A stretch of 64,000 nucleotides of DNA from Azorinus chamasolen. Its lineage: Eukaryota; Mollusca; Bivalvia; Cardiida; Solecurtidae. Positions within the stretch are counted from its first letter, which is position 1; each line of letters starts with the position of its first letter. The translations under genes and the position numbers were made by a program. This document shows, piece after piece, positions 29,860 through 39,955 of this stretch. The stretch is from the NCBI GenBank assembly GCA_963576725.1, contig OY755247.1, forward strand, positions 13,706,534-13,770,533, in the 5' to 3' direction. A model generated the notes under the pieces. The model worked only from the letters and a program-made list of their open reading frames with translations, had not been told where the DNA came from and did no database searches.

Positions 29860-30020
29860 GTTTGTTGTTTTATTTTTTTAGATTACCAGTAAAATAAACC
29901 TCAGTGAACTGAGAGTGAACCTAAGGTCATATTAATTTCTATTTATAGAGATCTGAAACCATAAACATTAACCTTTTATCTGCTAGATATTCAATGAGGA
30001 ATGGCCCATCAATCTTTCAA

Positions 30021-30253
30021 TTAACCCTTTTCCTACTATCGAAGCCTTTTCACATATTTGCAAACCGAGAACCCAGATCAGACTGCTCCTATAACAACTG
30101 TCTGACCAGGGTCTGCTCTTTTTGCTTTTGACATGCTAATTAGATCTGATTCTACAGTTTTTGTCAAAGGAAAAACAAATCACATTATAATAATTTGGCT
30201 AATAAATAGTCATCATTATTTCCTTCATGGATATTAAACAGAGAAAGGTTTAA
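30021..30253. mobile_element. PB-A3 MITE
   Basis: TTAACCCTTTTCCTACTATC to AACAGAGAAAGGTTTAA. Hairpin centre CTCCTATAACAAC. Confidence 0.85.
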
Positions 30254-30269
30254 TTATACATCCCATCTA

Positions 30270-30500
30270 CAGAGGACCCAGATAATTTGTGTAATTCCTC
30301 CACCAAACTTCACGCTTTCCTCAATAAATATGCCTTTCTACCCCTTTGCAAACAGAGTAGATCCTATAGGAGCCGTCTGATCTGCTCTGTTTGCTTATGA
30401 TATAACATAGATAATTCTAAAGAGTGGTAACAACATAGGGTTTGGTGGAGAAATGACGATTTTAGTATTTGAATATGCACCTTTATCTGTTATTCTTCAA
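30270..30500. mobile_element. D-family MITE with a PB-A1 fragment replacing its centre
   Basis: D left TIR AGAGGACCCAGATAA and arm CCTCCACCAAAC. From 30305 to about 30411 PB-A1 sequence follows (TTTCCTCAATAAATATGCC ... TGATATAACATAGAT), then the D right arm AATTCTAAAGAGTGG and distal end CACCTTTATCTG. Confidence 0.75.
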
Positions 30501-30539
30501 CCAATATGAAATGCTTAAACTTGCCAAATTTTGTATTAG

Positions 30540-30640
30540 AAACAGTGCAAACCCTGATCAGATGACTCCCCTAGGACACTTCTAAATTGGGTCTACACTG
30601 TTTGCAAATGATATTTAATTCATTTCACGCATCATTCAAA
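30540..30640. mobile_element. K/L core fragment
   Basis: GAAACAGTGCAAACCCTGAT, centre CTCCCCTAGGAC, GGGTCTACACTGTTTGC. Confidence 0.6.
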
Positions 30641-30782
30641 TGTTTGAACTCCAAACAGCTCGACACTGTCCTAATATTTTCATAATATTTCTGGGTCTAT
30701 GGAAATAAACAACATTTAACTAAAAATGAACCCAATGTCATGTTAGTTTCAGATTTAGAAACTATAAATAACTGATCTAGTT

Positions 30783-30988
30783 TTAACCCTTACAATGCTG
30801 AATTTTCAAATGGACTATTTCAAAATTTAAACAGGCCAAGCTTACAGTGAATATATTATAGGGATTTTCTAAAAGAAAAGACTTTAGTGTAACAGGACAA
30901 ACAGTGCAGACCTCTAGGAGCCCTCTCATCTGGGTCTACACTGTTTGCAAAGGACATTAGTGACTTGTGTCCCGCGCTGTTAAGGTTT
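30783..30988. mobile_element. PB-K MITE
   Basis: TTAACCCTTACAATGCTG to CCCGCGCTGTTAAGG. The left hairpin arm is truncated (GCAGACCTCTAGGAGCC). Confidence 0.85.
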
Positions 30989-31121
30989 GAGCACACTATA
31001 ATAGGTAAAAATCCATTTAGGAAACCACAAGCTGACTGACTTAGTCAGTTGTTTGTCGTACTAGTATCCTAAATCGCAATCATGGAATTGACCCTGTCGT
31101 GTGCTTTAAGTCTAAGTCAGT

Positions 31122-31407
31122 CTTAATCTTTTACTCCATGAATATTCATGTAAGAAATAATAAAGTTATGACTATTAATTAGATGGTTTTATAATAACAC
31201 AATGGACACTGGAACTTCTGGCCATGGCAGAAACTGTAAGAGCCTTATGATCAGGGTCTGCTCTGTTTGCTTATGCTATAGTATAGATCCGAATCTATAT
31301 TTTCTGTCTGAGCCAAAGTGTCCATATATGTCATAATAAGACATAATCTAACTAATATTCATGATATCATTATTTCTTGCATGAACATGCAACAGGAAAA
31401 GAGTTAA
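31122..31407. mobile_element. PB-A1/PB-A3 chimera with two right-type ends
   Basis: TTAATCTTTTACTCCATGAA through CAGAAACTGTAAGAGCC is the A1 distal half inverted. Only the right core arm is present (CTTATGATCAGGGTCTGC), followed by the A3 distal half to AACAGGAAAAGAGTTAA. Both ends are distal halves. Confidence 0.7.
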
Positions 31408-31784
31408 ATAATGCTAATAACTTGTAAGCATTGCACCCAATACATAATGGCCGACAGCCAACAACAAGATCTATCCAGAATTGAATCAATAATATCAAAT
31501 CTGATGACTTGCCATTTACACTTTAATGATTAAAGATTTCTATTGTTAAATTGAATTATGTAAACATGGTATATTCGCCAACAAGTTCTTTCAATAGACC
31601 AAAATATTCCCACGAGCTTTTCAAAAGCAAAGAGACATGCAAATTAAAATGTCTTTATAGCATTGTTTGCTGCCAGAGTACTGGCACTTGAGAGGTTAAT
31701 CCCAGGTCAGACTGCATCTTACCTAAAGACATCAAAAAGTTGATCCTCATTCTGAAAATAATAACAACATAACAAATTCTATTT
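31408..31784. other. Unique spacer
   Basis: No palindrome or family word recognised apart from weak PB-K-like text at 31690 (GAGAGGTTAATCCCAGGTC). No convincing exon. Confidence 0.4.
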
Positions 31785-31860
31785 TGTAAATTTTGGACGG
31801 ACTGAATTTTTACTTCGAGTTATCCTGAAGGTCAAAATATTGAAATTCAACTGTATACTA
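31785..31860. mobile_element. F-family right end
   Basis: TTTTGGACGGACTGAATTTT, CTTCGAGTTATCCTGAAGG, ending ATTGAAATTCAACTGTA. Confidence 0.7.
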
Positions 31861-32037
31861 TATGTCAGAAATAGTAAGGGTGAAACGGTATCTTACGGCA
31901 CACATGTACCACGTTTTTTTCACTTACTGTTCGGTTTTCAGTATAAATTTCCGCTTTACGGTACGTACCGAAAATTTCGTAATGTCTAGGGACGAATCTG
32001 CCACAACAATATAAAAGCCATTCTCTGATTGGTTCAT

Positions 32038-32047
32038 TCTATAAATA
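32038..32047 (+). promoter_or_regulatory. Possible TATA box of the hAT transposase
   Basis: TTCTATAAATAAT lies about 55 bp upstream of the ATG at 32096, a plausible distance for a short 5' UTR. Judged from sequence alone. Confidence 0.35.
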
Positions 32048-32095
32048 ATATCCAATTAGATTACGTGTTAAGTACATTACTCATTGTTTACATAC

Positions 32096-32280
32096 ATGGC
32101 CTCTCCGGAGCGAAACGAAAGTGCATATTTCAATTTGAAACTGTTTCCAAATTGAAAGATGCACCCACAAGCTACAGGTCGAAAGTTTGGAAGTCTTTTG
32201 GCTTTCAGGAAGGCCAGTCTGAGAGCAGAATGGCAACATGTAAACGTTGTTTCGCGGACGTGCCGTATAAAGCACGTTGA
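32096..32280 (+). pseudogene. hAT/ZBED-type BED zinc finger, broken
   Basis: The frame ending at 32280 contains SKVWKSFGF and, 15 residues on, CKRC followed by VPYKAR. These match the N-terminal half of a BED zinc finger (aromatic W/F motif plus the CxxC pair) as in hAT transposases. The distal His/Cys ligands are missing because the frame stops at TGA right after VPYKAR. The first good ATG (32096, context ACATGG) is in another frame, so at least one frameshift near 32130 separates start and finger. A GT donor-like AAGTGAGT lies at 32304-32311. Function would be DNA binding at transposon ends; this copy cannot make it. Confidence 0.6.
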
Positions 32281-32310
32281 TCGCAAACTGACTGATGATA
32301 GACAAGTGAG

Positions 32311-32929
32311 TTATTGTTATTAATCCTTACTGTGCTGGGTATTATTATATAATAGACTTAAAATCTGCTCTGAGATTTTCAACCATAGTCCATTGCCCTA
32401 CAATACGACAGGCAATATTAGCTTAAAACAACCTTCACAAACATACACATTTAATTTTAACACCTTGATAAAACATCACACATCACCCATTGTCTACAAA
32501 TCACATAATTATCGGTGAGCTGAGATTGTTGCCAAGAGGTGTGAATCTCCGATTCAACGCGCATCCATACAGGTAAGACAACGGTTCGATTTATCCAATG
32601 ATATTTTAAACTGTTTTATTAACCAGCGGACCGAGACATCAGTTCGAGAGTTCGAGTTTCGAAGGTTCCAGTTATCCGAAGTCGAACACACAGAATTAAA
32701 GAAGGAAAGAGTTGGGACCACAGAATAAGTTCGAACGAGTTTTCCGGGGTTTGAGAGTTCTGGATTTCATATATAAATATCAGCCATGTGACCAATTCCT
32801 GTCACTATTGAGTTAATGAAAGTATCCTCCCAGTGGCAGTTACTCAATGAATAACGAAGTTCATGTCAAATGACATAATACAAGCTATAAGGTAACCAGG
32901 TCCATGATATAAAGGACGAAACTTTGCGA
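32311..32929. other. Unresolved stretch after the hAT fragment
   Basis: May include more hAT internal sequence (GTGAATCTCCGATTCAACGC near 32540) and a decayed F-like piece near 32650-32770 (GTTCCAGTTATCCGAAG). No open frame of interest. I cannot place boundaries. Confidence 0.35.
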
Positions 32930-33207
32930 GTGGTCAATATGATAAGAAGCAATAGCAGGAAAACGAGTAAAGTGTCAGAAGCACCTGAGCATTTTGGACA
33001 AAATTATACACTGAAATGATGTTTAGTCTTTTCCCTTATGCAATTTCATGCCCCATATCAATATGACATTTCATGTCCCTGTTTTACATCAGCACATTTT
33101 AAGCATTTTCAGTGGTCCAATCCCCTCAAATTTTGGTCAATTTTTTATAATTCTGGGATCATAATCCTGAAGCACCTGGAAGGATACAACTAGTTGTCAA
33201 ACTTAGC

Positions 33208-33252
33208 TTAACCCTTCGCTTGCTATTCGCGTCAATATACCTACCTGTAAAG
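33208..33252. mobile_element. Solo PB-E end
   Basis: TTAACCCTTCGCTTGCTATT to ACCTACCTGTAAAG. It abuts a full PB-E of opposite polarity at 33253, with TTAA at the junction. Confidence 0.8.
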
Positions 33253-33501
33253 TTAACCCTCTCCTGCTGAATTTTAAAATGCATTTCTCCTTCTTTACCC
33301 ATGCCCTGTTGTATAATTACATATATCTTCATTGTGTACAAGTATTTCGCTGTGCAATCACTGCTGTGGAGTGCACTGGTTGCACAATCAACTTGTAAAT
33401 AGTGCAGACCCTGATGAGACAGCTCCTGCAGGAGCTGTCTCACCTGGGTCTTCACTATTTACAGGTAGGTATATTGATGCGAATAGCAAGCGAAGGGTTA
33501 A
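33253..33501 (-). mobile_element. PB-E MITE, complete
   Basis: TTAACCCTCTCCTGCTGAAT to AGCAAGCGAAGGGTTAA. Intact hairpin AGCTCCTGCAGGAGCT. Confidence 0.9.
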
Positions 33502-33983
33502 GATATTATGAACATTTTCAGCAATTTAGGTGATTATTTGATGAAAATTATTGCACCTGCACTTAGAGAGCAGGGAAAGCCAAAGTGGCCAATTTTTGAT
33601 AATTCAAAGGTCATAATTCTGAAGTGTCTCAGACAATATGACTGGTAATCAAACGTGGCCCTTATAATAATATTATATTATGACCAAAAACTATTTCAGC
33701 AGGTTTGGTGAAGATTAGATGAAAATTGTTGGACTTGAGAGTGGACACTTTCTTGATGCCGCAACCGCCGTCCACCATGACGAGAAATCCAGTAATGTGT
33801 TTAAAAATTAAAGGTAATAAAACAAAATTAAAGGTCAATAACTCTGCGAAAAACATACTGACAGCATGCATAACTAGGCTATTAATCACTTGTGTGAAAA
33901 TCCATCCAGGTCAGATGCCACAGCCAGTGGTCTTGCAGATACTTCACACACAAAAATATATACAGTATAACCTGTTTTATTAA

Positions 33984-34663
33984 CCCTTTCCTCCATTAAT
34001 ACACCTTTTTAAGCCTCTGTAAATTCATTTTTTTTAAAACCTTTGTGATAAATAGAGCAATTGCTCCATAGGAGCCTATGGAGCAAATGCTCTATTTATC
34101 ACAATGGTTTCAAAACTACCCAATTCTAAAATGTTCCTGTTCTCTAGTAAATGCTCCTTTTCGGTAGATTTATTCAAAGAGGTTAGATCTAACAAGAGGG
34201 ACATGATGGCCCTGATATCAGGAGAAGATTTTCAAAGTTTTCACTATATGTTTCTATAGAAAACTGGCCACCCCTGGGGCAGGGCCATTTTTGATCCCAG
34301 GGGGATAATTAATATAACTTTTGTAGAGGACCTGAACATGATACTAAGTGCCAAATATGAAAGTTTTACTATAATTATGTTTCTATAGAAAACAAGGCAC
34401 CACTGGGGCGGGGTCAAATTTGACCCCAGGGGCGTAATTTATATAACTTTTGTAGAGGATCTGAATGTGATGCTATATGTGCCAAAGATGAAAGCTGAGA
34501 ACCCTGTAGATTCAGGAGAAGATTTTTAAGCTTCAAACTGTTGACGACGGACGACGAACAATGGACGACGCACGCCAACGGACGACAGACATCAGGCGAT
34601 CACAAAAGCTCACCCTGAGCACTCTGTGCTCTGGTAAGTTAAAAATAGCCTATGATGTAATGG
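33984..34663. mobile_element. PB-B2 MITE, middle layer
   Basis: CCCTTTCCTCCATTAATACA to CCTATGATGTAATGGG with flanking TTAA 33980-33983 and 34664-34667. The hairpin has a doubled centre (TTGCTCCATAGGAGCCTATG). Left tip B2, right tip B1. Confidence 0.85.
34192..34642 (+). mobile_element. Helentron-like cassette HN4, inner layer
   Basis: Head ACAAGAGGGACATGATGGCC, two cores (GGCCACCCCTGGGGCAGGG and GGCACCACTGGGGCGGGG), a GACGGACGACG tract, tail AAAGCTCACCCTGAGC / GCTCTGGTAAGTT. Inserted into GGATCTAAAAATAGCC of PB-B2. The head and tail match a repeat that is very common in bivalve genomes. Confidence 0.85.
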
Positions 34664-34857
34664 GTTAAGTGGTCATCAAAAGAGGCCTGATTATGGCTCT
34701 GTAAGGCAGGTGGTAAATCAAGGCGGGTCAAAAGTAACCCAGAAAGCTCCAGAGAGCTTTCTGCATTACTTTTGCTCTCCATTAAGGAACCACCTGATTT
34801 TTATCAATCCTAATATGTTCAATAAATGAATGGCAGCTTAAGACAGGTTCTACTGTA

Positions 34858-35177
34858 CGTTCACTATAATGTACAACAATAGTGCCAATATGCCACCAAA
34901 TATGCCCATCTTTTATGCATGACTTAATGACCAACCCAGGCTGATATGGCTATTTTTTTTATATAAAAGGGTATCAAAATTAGCTGAGATATTATTATAA
35001 CAAACATTTTCAGCACATTTGGTGAAGATTAGGTTAAAATTGTTTTACTTAGAGAGCAGACAAGCCAAATATGGCTAATTTTGCACAATTCAAGGACCAT
35101 AATTCTGTTCTGTAGTGACTGGTCTAGTTATCAAATTTAGCCAAGACATTATTACCACAAATATTTCAGCAAGTACT
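34858..35177. mobile_element. HN3-type core copy
   Basis: ATTAGCTGAGATATTATTAT, CAGCACATTTGGTGAAG, TCAAGGACCATAATTCTG, TTAGCCAAGACATTATTACC. About one and a half cores; no head or tail. Confidence 0.6.
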
Positions 35178-35450
35178 AATTATAAAATACTCATTTCTCC
35201 TTAAACCCATTGTAGTCACAACATAGACTTTGGTGGAGAAATAAAGAAGATATTCCTGAAATGTTTTAACCCTTCGCTTGCTATTCACATCAATATACCT
35301 ACATGTAAATAGTGAAGACCCAGATGAGACAGCTCCTGCAGGAGCTGTCTCATCAGGGTCTGCACTATTTACAAATTGATTGTGCAACCAGTGCACTCCA
35401 CAGCAGTGATTGCACAGCGAAATACTTGTACACAGTGAAGATATATGTAA

Positions 35451-37458
35451 CTAGAACTATCACTAAAGGTGATGAATAACCCCACACGGCAGCCTTGATT
35501 GCAAATCCAAGTTTTGAACATGTAACAGGACCAAATAACAAAAATACCCAAAGTTCAAATAGAGAAAATTCTGTAATGGCTAACACTAAACACAGGAAAA
35601 TGGTGTCTTGCACATGTACTATTCGTGTTTAGTATGTATGGCAAGTATCAATTTAATAAGTTTCAAATGAAGGAGCAGTTTGTGACACCAACTCCCCATG
35701 TTTCATGCAAAAATGACAAAAAATATTCAAAGTTCGGGGGGGGGGGATAATTCTACAATGGCTAACCGTAAACACATGAAAATTGTGTCTTGCGCATCTG
35801 CTATTTGTGACTATTACGTATCCCAAATATAAATTTAGTAACTTTAAAACTGAAGGAGGAGTTTGCGACACCAACTCCCCATATTACAAGCCAAAACAAG
35901 TATCAAGTAAATCAGGTTGAAAGTGAAGGAGGAGTTCAAAGTACAGGATTTCGCCTGCCAATTTCAAGACCAATTTCAAGGACAAAGGTCAAGGTCAAGG
36001 TCACAGAGACCTGAAATTTGTGTCTTGCACATATACTACTCCTGAGTAATATTTGTGCCAAGTATCAAGTGAATCAGGTTGAAATTGAAGGAGGTTCAAA
36101 GTACAAGATTTTGCCTGCAAATTTCAAGACCAAAGGTCAAGGTCAAGGTCACAGAGACCTGGAATTTGTGTCTTGCACATCTACTACTCCTGAGTAACAT
36201 TTATGCCAAGTACCAAGTGAATCAGGTTGAAAGTGAAGAAGGAGTTCAAAGTACAAGATTTTGCCTGCCAATTTTAAGACCAATTTCAAGGCCAAAGGTC
36301 AAGGTCAAGGTCACAGAGACCTGAAATTTGTGTCTTGCACATATACTACTCCTGAGTAACATTTATGCCAAGTATCAAGTGAATCAGGTTGAAATTGAAG
36401 GAGGAGTTCAAAGTACAAGATTTTGCCTGCCAATTTCAAGTCCAATTCCAAGGCCAAAGGTCAAGGTCAAGGTCACAGAGACCTGAAATCTGTGTCTTGC
36501 ACATCTACTAATCCTGAGTAACATTCATGCCAAGTATCAAGTGAATCAGGTTGAAAGTGAAGGAGGAGTTCAAAGTACAAAATTTTGCCTGCCAATTTTA
36601 AGACCAATTTCAAGCCCAAAGGTCAAGGTCATAGAGATTTGAAATTTGTGTCTTGCACATCTACTACTCCTGAGTAACATTTATGCCAAGTATCAAGTGA
36701 ATCAGGTTGAAAGTGAAGGAGGAGTTCAAAGTACAAGATTTTGCCTGCCAATTTCAAGACCAATTTCAAGGCCAAAAGTCAAGGTCAAGGTCATAGAGAC
36801 CTGAAATTTGTGTCTTGCACATCTACTACTCCTGAGTAACATTTATGCCAAGTATCAAGTGAATCAGGTTGAAATTGAAGGAGTTCAAAGTACAAGCTTT
36901 TGTCTGCCAATTTCAAGACCAATTTCAAGGACAAAGGTCAAGGTCAAGGTCACAGAGACCTGAAATTTGTGTCTTACACATCTACTACTCCTGAGTAACA
37001 TTTATGCCAAGTATCAAGTGAATCAGGTTGAAAGTGAAGGAGAAGTTCAAAGTACAAGATTTTGCCTGCCAATTTCAAGACCAATTTCAAGGTCAAGGTC
37101 AAGGTCATAGAGACCTGAAATTTGTGTCTTACACATCTACTACTCCTGAGTAACATTTATGCCAAGTATCAAGTGAATCAGGTTGAATGTGGAGGAGGAG
37201 TTCAAAGTACAAACTTTAGCCTGCCAATTTCAAGGCCAATTTCAAGGTCACAGAGACCTGAAACTTGTGTCTTGCACATCTACTACTCCTGATTAACAAT
37301 TATGCCAAGTGTCAAGTGAATCGGGTTGAAACTGAAGGAGGAGTTCGCCGTACAAGATTTTGCAGACAGACCGACCGACCGACCGCCCGACTGACCGACG
37401 ACCAACCGACAGGCTGATTCCAGTATACCCCCCTCAAACTCTGTTTGTGGGGATATAA
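35451..37458 (+). mobile_element. Helentron-like cassette HN5, inner layer
   Basis: Head CTAGAACTATCACTAAAGG with ACCCCACACGG. Two HN1-type cores (CACCAACTCCCCATG), then at about 35890 it switches to some nine HN6-type ~155 bp cores (AAGTATCAAGTGAATCAGG, GGAGGAGTTCAAAGTAC, AAGGTCAAGGTCACAGAG). Then a GACC microsatellite and tail hairpin TATACCCCCCTC / TTTGTGGGGATATAA. Confidence 0.9.
37366..37412. repeat. GACC microsatellite of HN5
   Basis: Imperfect (GACC)n with CGCC and TGAC interruptions, directly before CAGGCTGATTCCAG. Confidence 0.9.
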
Positions 37459-37547
37459 TTATATAACAGGACATGGGTAAAGAAGGAGAAATGTATTTTA
37501 AAATTCAGCAAGCGAAGGGTTAATTTACTCATCTTATCTGGACCTGG

Positions 37548-37748
37548 AAAATAATATACATGATTCTACAGTTTCTACTACAGCCAAAAACTCAGTTGTC
37601 ATAATTTCTTTTATAAATATTCATGGAGTAAAGGTTTAAATAGCAGGTGCTTTCTGCAATACTTTTGACCTGCATTTAGCTACCATCTGCCTTTCAGATC
37701 CATACACAAACCTCTTTTTGATGGCCGCTTAAGATGGCCATTTCTGTA
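37548..37748. mobile_element. PB-A1 3' end, then pogo-C2 3' half
   Basis: 37548-37639: CATGATTCTACAGTTTC to TTCATGGAGTAAAGGTTTAA. 37642-37748: single right hairpin arm GTGCTTTCTGCAATAC, GACCTGCATTTAGCTACC, ending GGCCATTTCTGTA. Confidence 0.7.
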
Positions 37749-38177
37749 TATTCAAATGCTTTTTCACATGCCTATAATGGTTCATTTCATTATTTCATAC
37801 ATTCACAATTACCTCTATTTATAAGAGTTCAGTAGGGGAAATATTTTTGTACACAACTGTAGCTGAGACAATGATATTCATCAACCTTATCACCTTGTTG
37901 TGTTTGTAGATTAGAGATCTAACAAATATCTTGTTAAATCTAGTGTAAACTTTGTCCTTTGATTGAAAATATGCTTTGAACAATCATACCATATTCTCCC
38001 TAAAAAATATCCCCACTCTAAAACAACATCCCTTTACTAAAGACCATCAAATACAGAAATAATCTGGGGTTTTCAAGAGTACAGGTGGTAGCTTAATGCA
38101 TAGTGTTAAAATTTATTCAATGTAGTGTTTTTTTCAATGTTAAAAAACCGAATGTGTACAAAATGCAAGAAGCTCCT
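37749..38177. other. Mostly unique spacer
   Basis: Only a pogo-C trace at 38088-38105 (ACAGGTGGTAGCTTAATGC). The rest shows no repeat or exon I can support. Confidence 0.45.
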
Positions 38178-38440
38178 TTTAATCCATTCCCACATTTTGA
38201 CGCCTTTTGGTGCCTCTGTGAAAGTAATTTTTAGGAACCATTGTGATAAATAGAGCATAATTTTAGGAGCAAATGCTATATTTATCACAATGGTTATAAA
38301 ATAAAATCATTAAAAAAATTTCCTTTATATATCTACGGTATATTATACCATTAACATTATACCTATAGGAGCCATCTGATCTGGGTCTATCCTGTTTGCA
38401 AAGACATATAAAGACGTATATATATGGAATAAAGGGTTTG
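38178..38440. mobile_element. PB-B relic followed by PB-A1 3' half
   Basis: 38178-38336 is a decayed B1 (AATCCATTCCCACATTTTGA, hairpin GATAAATAGAGCATAATTTT). 38345-38440 is a right core arm and A1 end (ATAGGAGCCATCTGATC ... ATGGAATAAAGGG). Confidence 0.65.
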
Positions 38441-38444
38441 CCCT

Positions 38445-38640
38445 TTTAACGCTGGGAATTTACCTCTTTGAATGAATCTACCCAAAAGGAGCATTAACTA
38501 GACAATTTTTGTAGTTTGAAACCATTGTGATAAATAGAGCATTTGCTCCTATAGGAGCAAATGCTCTATTTATCACAATGGTTTCAAGAAGTGGTTATTA
38601 CAGTGGCGTAGAAAGGCGTATTTATGGAGGAAAGGGTTAA
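38445..38640. mobile_element. PB-B2 MITE, left tip shortened
   Basis: TTTAACGCTGGGAATTTACC joins CTCTTTGAATGAATCTACCC; perfect hairpin; ATTTATGGAGGAAAGGGTTAA. Confidence 0.85.
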
Positions 38641-38840
38641 ATTAGCAAGTTCACTACACTCTGAATGAATGATTGAACTAGTGAGTGAGTTGAACTAATT
38701 AAATATCTTACATCCAGGCACAATCTTGATTAAAATTAATGATAAAAACTCCTTCACTGTCAAGTATTGTCATCAGCCAAATTTGTCCGACCAAATTTGT
38801 TGTCAGCTACAATTCTTTAAAATTGTTCTTCCCCTTTCTT

Positions 38841-38954
38841 TAACCAGTTACTCCATAAATATGTGTTTGCAAACAGAGTAGACTCAGATCAGATGGCTCC
38901 TATAGGTATTCAAAGAGGCTGGGGCTTAAAGGTAGCCTGTGAGGGAATGGGATA
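38841..38954. mobile_element. Chimeric MITE: PB-A1 left, PB-B right
   Basis: TAACCAGTTACTCCATAAAT and left A core arm to GGCTCCTATAGG, then ATTCAAAGAGGCTGGGGC and ATGAGGGAATGGG-like B end (GTGAGGGAATGGGATAA). This is a second A/B hybrid, with the switch right at the hairpin centre. Confidence 0.75.
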
Positions 38955-39024
38955 AAACTCAACATAAATTTTGCATCTATGTAAATCCTTTCAGTGCTGA
39001 GTTTTCAAATGGACCCTTCCAGAT

Positions 39025-39269
39025 TTAACCCTTTACTCCATGAATATCCATTAAAGATATAATTACATCAGGAATATTATTTAGATTAATTATTATAATA
39101 ATACATGGACACAAGATCTTTTGGCCACGGCAGAAATAATCAAATCATATCTATATTATAACACAAGAAAACAAAGCATACCATGATCAGACTGTCCAAG
39201 AGACTGTCTGATCTGGGTCTACTCTGATTGCAAAGACTAGAAAGTCGTATTTATGGAGTAAAGGGTTAA
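39025..39269. mobile_element. PB-A1 MITE inserted in a K/L element
   Basis: TTAACCCTTTACTCCATGAA to TTATGGAGTAAAGGGTTAA. Left flank GCTGAGTTTTCAAATGGACC is the start of a K/L element. Its core continues right of the insertion at 39295-39345 (GGAGCCCTCTGATCTGGGCC). Confidence 0.85.
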
Positions 39270-39603
39270 CATTGGACTGTCTTATGCAAATTCTTGAGAG
39301 GATATTTCTGGAGCCCTCTGATCTGGGCCTACATGGTTTGCAATGCCTAATTAACTCCCTCATTTTACATGTTAACACTCATCCTATCTCTGGCACATGT
39401 CAGAAAACATCAGTCCCTAATTATCCAAAAATCTTTCAAACATGCCTCCGACCCGCTGACCAGTACGAACTGCAATACTCTATAAATTTTCTGTTTCAAC
39501 CATTACACACTACAGAAATGTGGAAACTTTTGCAAACAGCCTGGATCCAGATAAGATGCCAAATCACCTAGCATATTATCACTTTATCAGGAGTAAATAT
39601 TTT

Positions 39604-39856
39604 TTAACCCTTTCCCTGTCCTACGTTTATTTCAAATTTCAATTCCTACTGAATATTCATGGGCAGAATAGTTATGATAAAATATGGAATGAGGAGTGAG
39701 TGAGTGAGTTGGGTTTAACGTAAAGAAACAGATCTATCAAATTTCATTTGCAAACAGAGCAGACCCTGTTCAGACGGCTCCTATAGGAGCCATCTGATCT
39801 GGGTCTACTCTGTTTGCAGATGTGTGACAACATGTCTATAAGAGGAAATGGGTTAA
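39604..39856. mobile_element. PB-A2 MITE with SINE-head fragment
   Basis: TTAACCCTTTCCCTGTCCTA to AAGAGGAAATGGGTTAA. At 39690-39719 the usual GGTGGAACATTG segment is replaced by GGAGTGAGTGAGTGAGTTGG and GTTTAACG, which looks like the head of the mollusc SINE. Confidence 0.8.
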
Positions 39857-39955
39857 TACTTTGTTACTGAGGAGAAGTTGAAGAAGAAAATGTACTTTTT
39901 GAAACTGATGCAGACTACAGTTATTACAGAAGAAAGTTGCTTGGTATTGAAAGGG

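Larger units (their letters stand above)
31872..32310 (+). mobile_element. 5' end of a hAT transposon
   Basis: Begins near TAAGGGTGAAACGGTATC, a hAT-like tip followed by the subterminal palindromic ACGGTACGTACCG. It then carries a promoter-like stretch and a BED-finger coding segment. I found no matching 3' end or catalytic domain downstream, so this is a truncated copy. Confidence 0.6.
32930..33960. mobile_element. Helentron-like cassette HN3, host of PB-E
   Basis: Three diverged ~150-180 bp cores (CAGCANNTTTGGTGAAGATTAG, ATTCAAAGGTCATAATTCTGAAG). Interrupted at TTAA 33208 by a PB-E; the related copy at 34930-35177 shows the join (TTAGCTGAGATATTATTA). No microsatellite tail found. Confidence 0.65.
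33961..34857. mobile_element. pogo-C (C2) MITE, outer layer of a three-level nest
   Basis: TACAGTATAACCTGTTTTA at the left, CAGGTTCTACTGTA at the right. Hairpin remnant AGAAAGCTCCAGAGAGCTTT. Split at TTAA 33980 by a PB-B2 that itself carries HN4. The TTAA used corresponds to the one used in the C2 copy at 14724. Confidence 0.85.
35270..37519 (+). mobile_element. PB-E MITE, middle layer
   Basis: CCCTTCGCTTGCTATTCACA, intact hairpin, GAAGATATATGTAA, interrupted by HN5, then TTATATAACAGGACATGGG to CAGCAAGCGAAGGG. Flanked by TTAA 35266-35269 and 37520-37523. Confidence 0.9.
35178..37548. mobile_element. D-family MITE, outer layer of a three-level nest
   Basis: CATTTCTCCTTAAACCCATT and GTCACAACATAGACTTTGG are the hairpin with its centre deleted. 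The distal part is split at TTAA 35266 (GAAATGTTTTAA) and resumes at 37520 as TTAATTTACTCATCTTATC TGGACC, the D right end. Confidence 0.8.
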
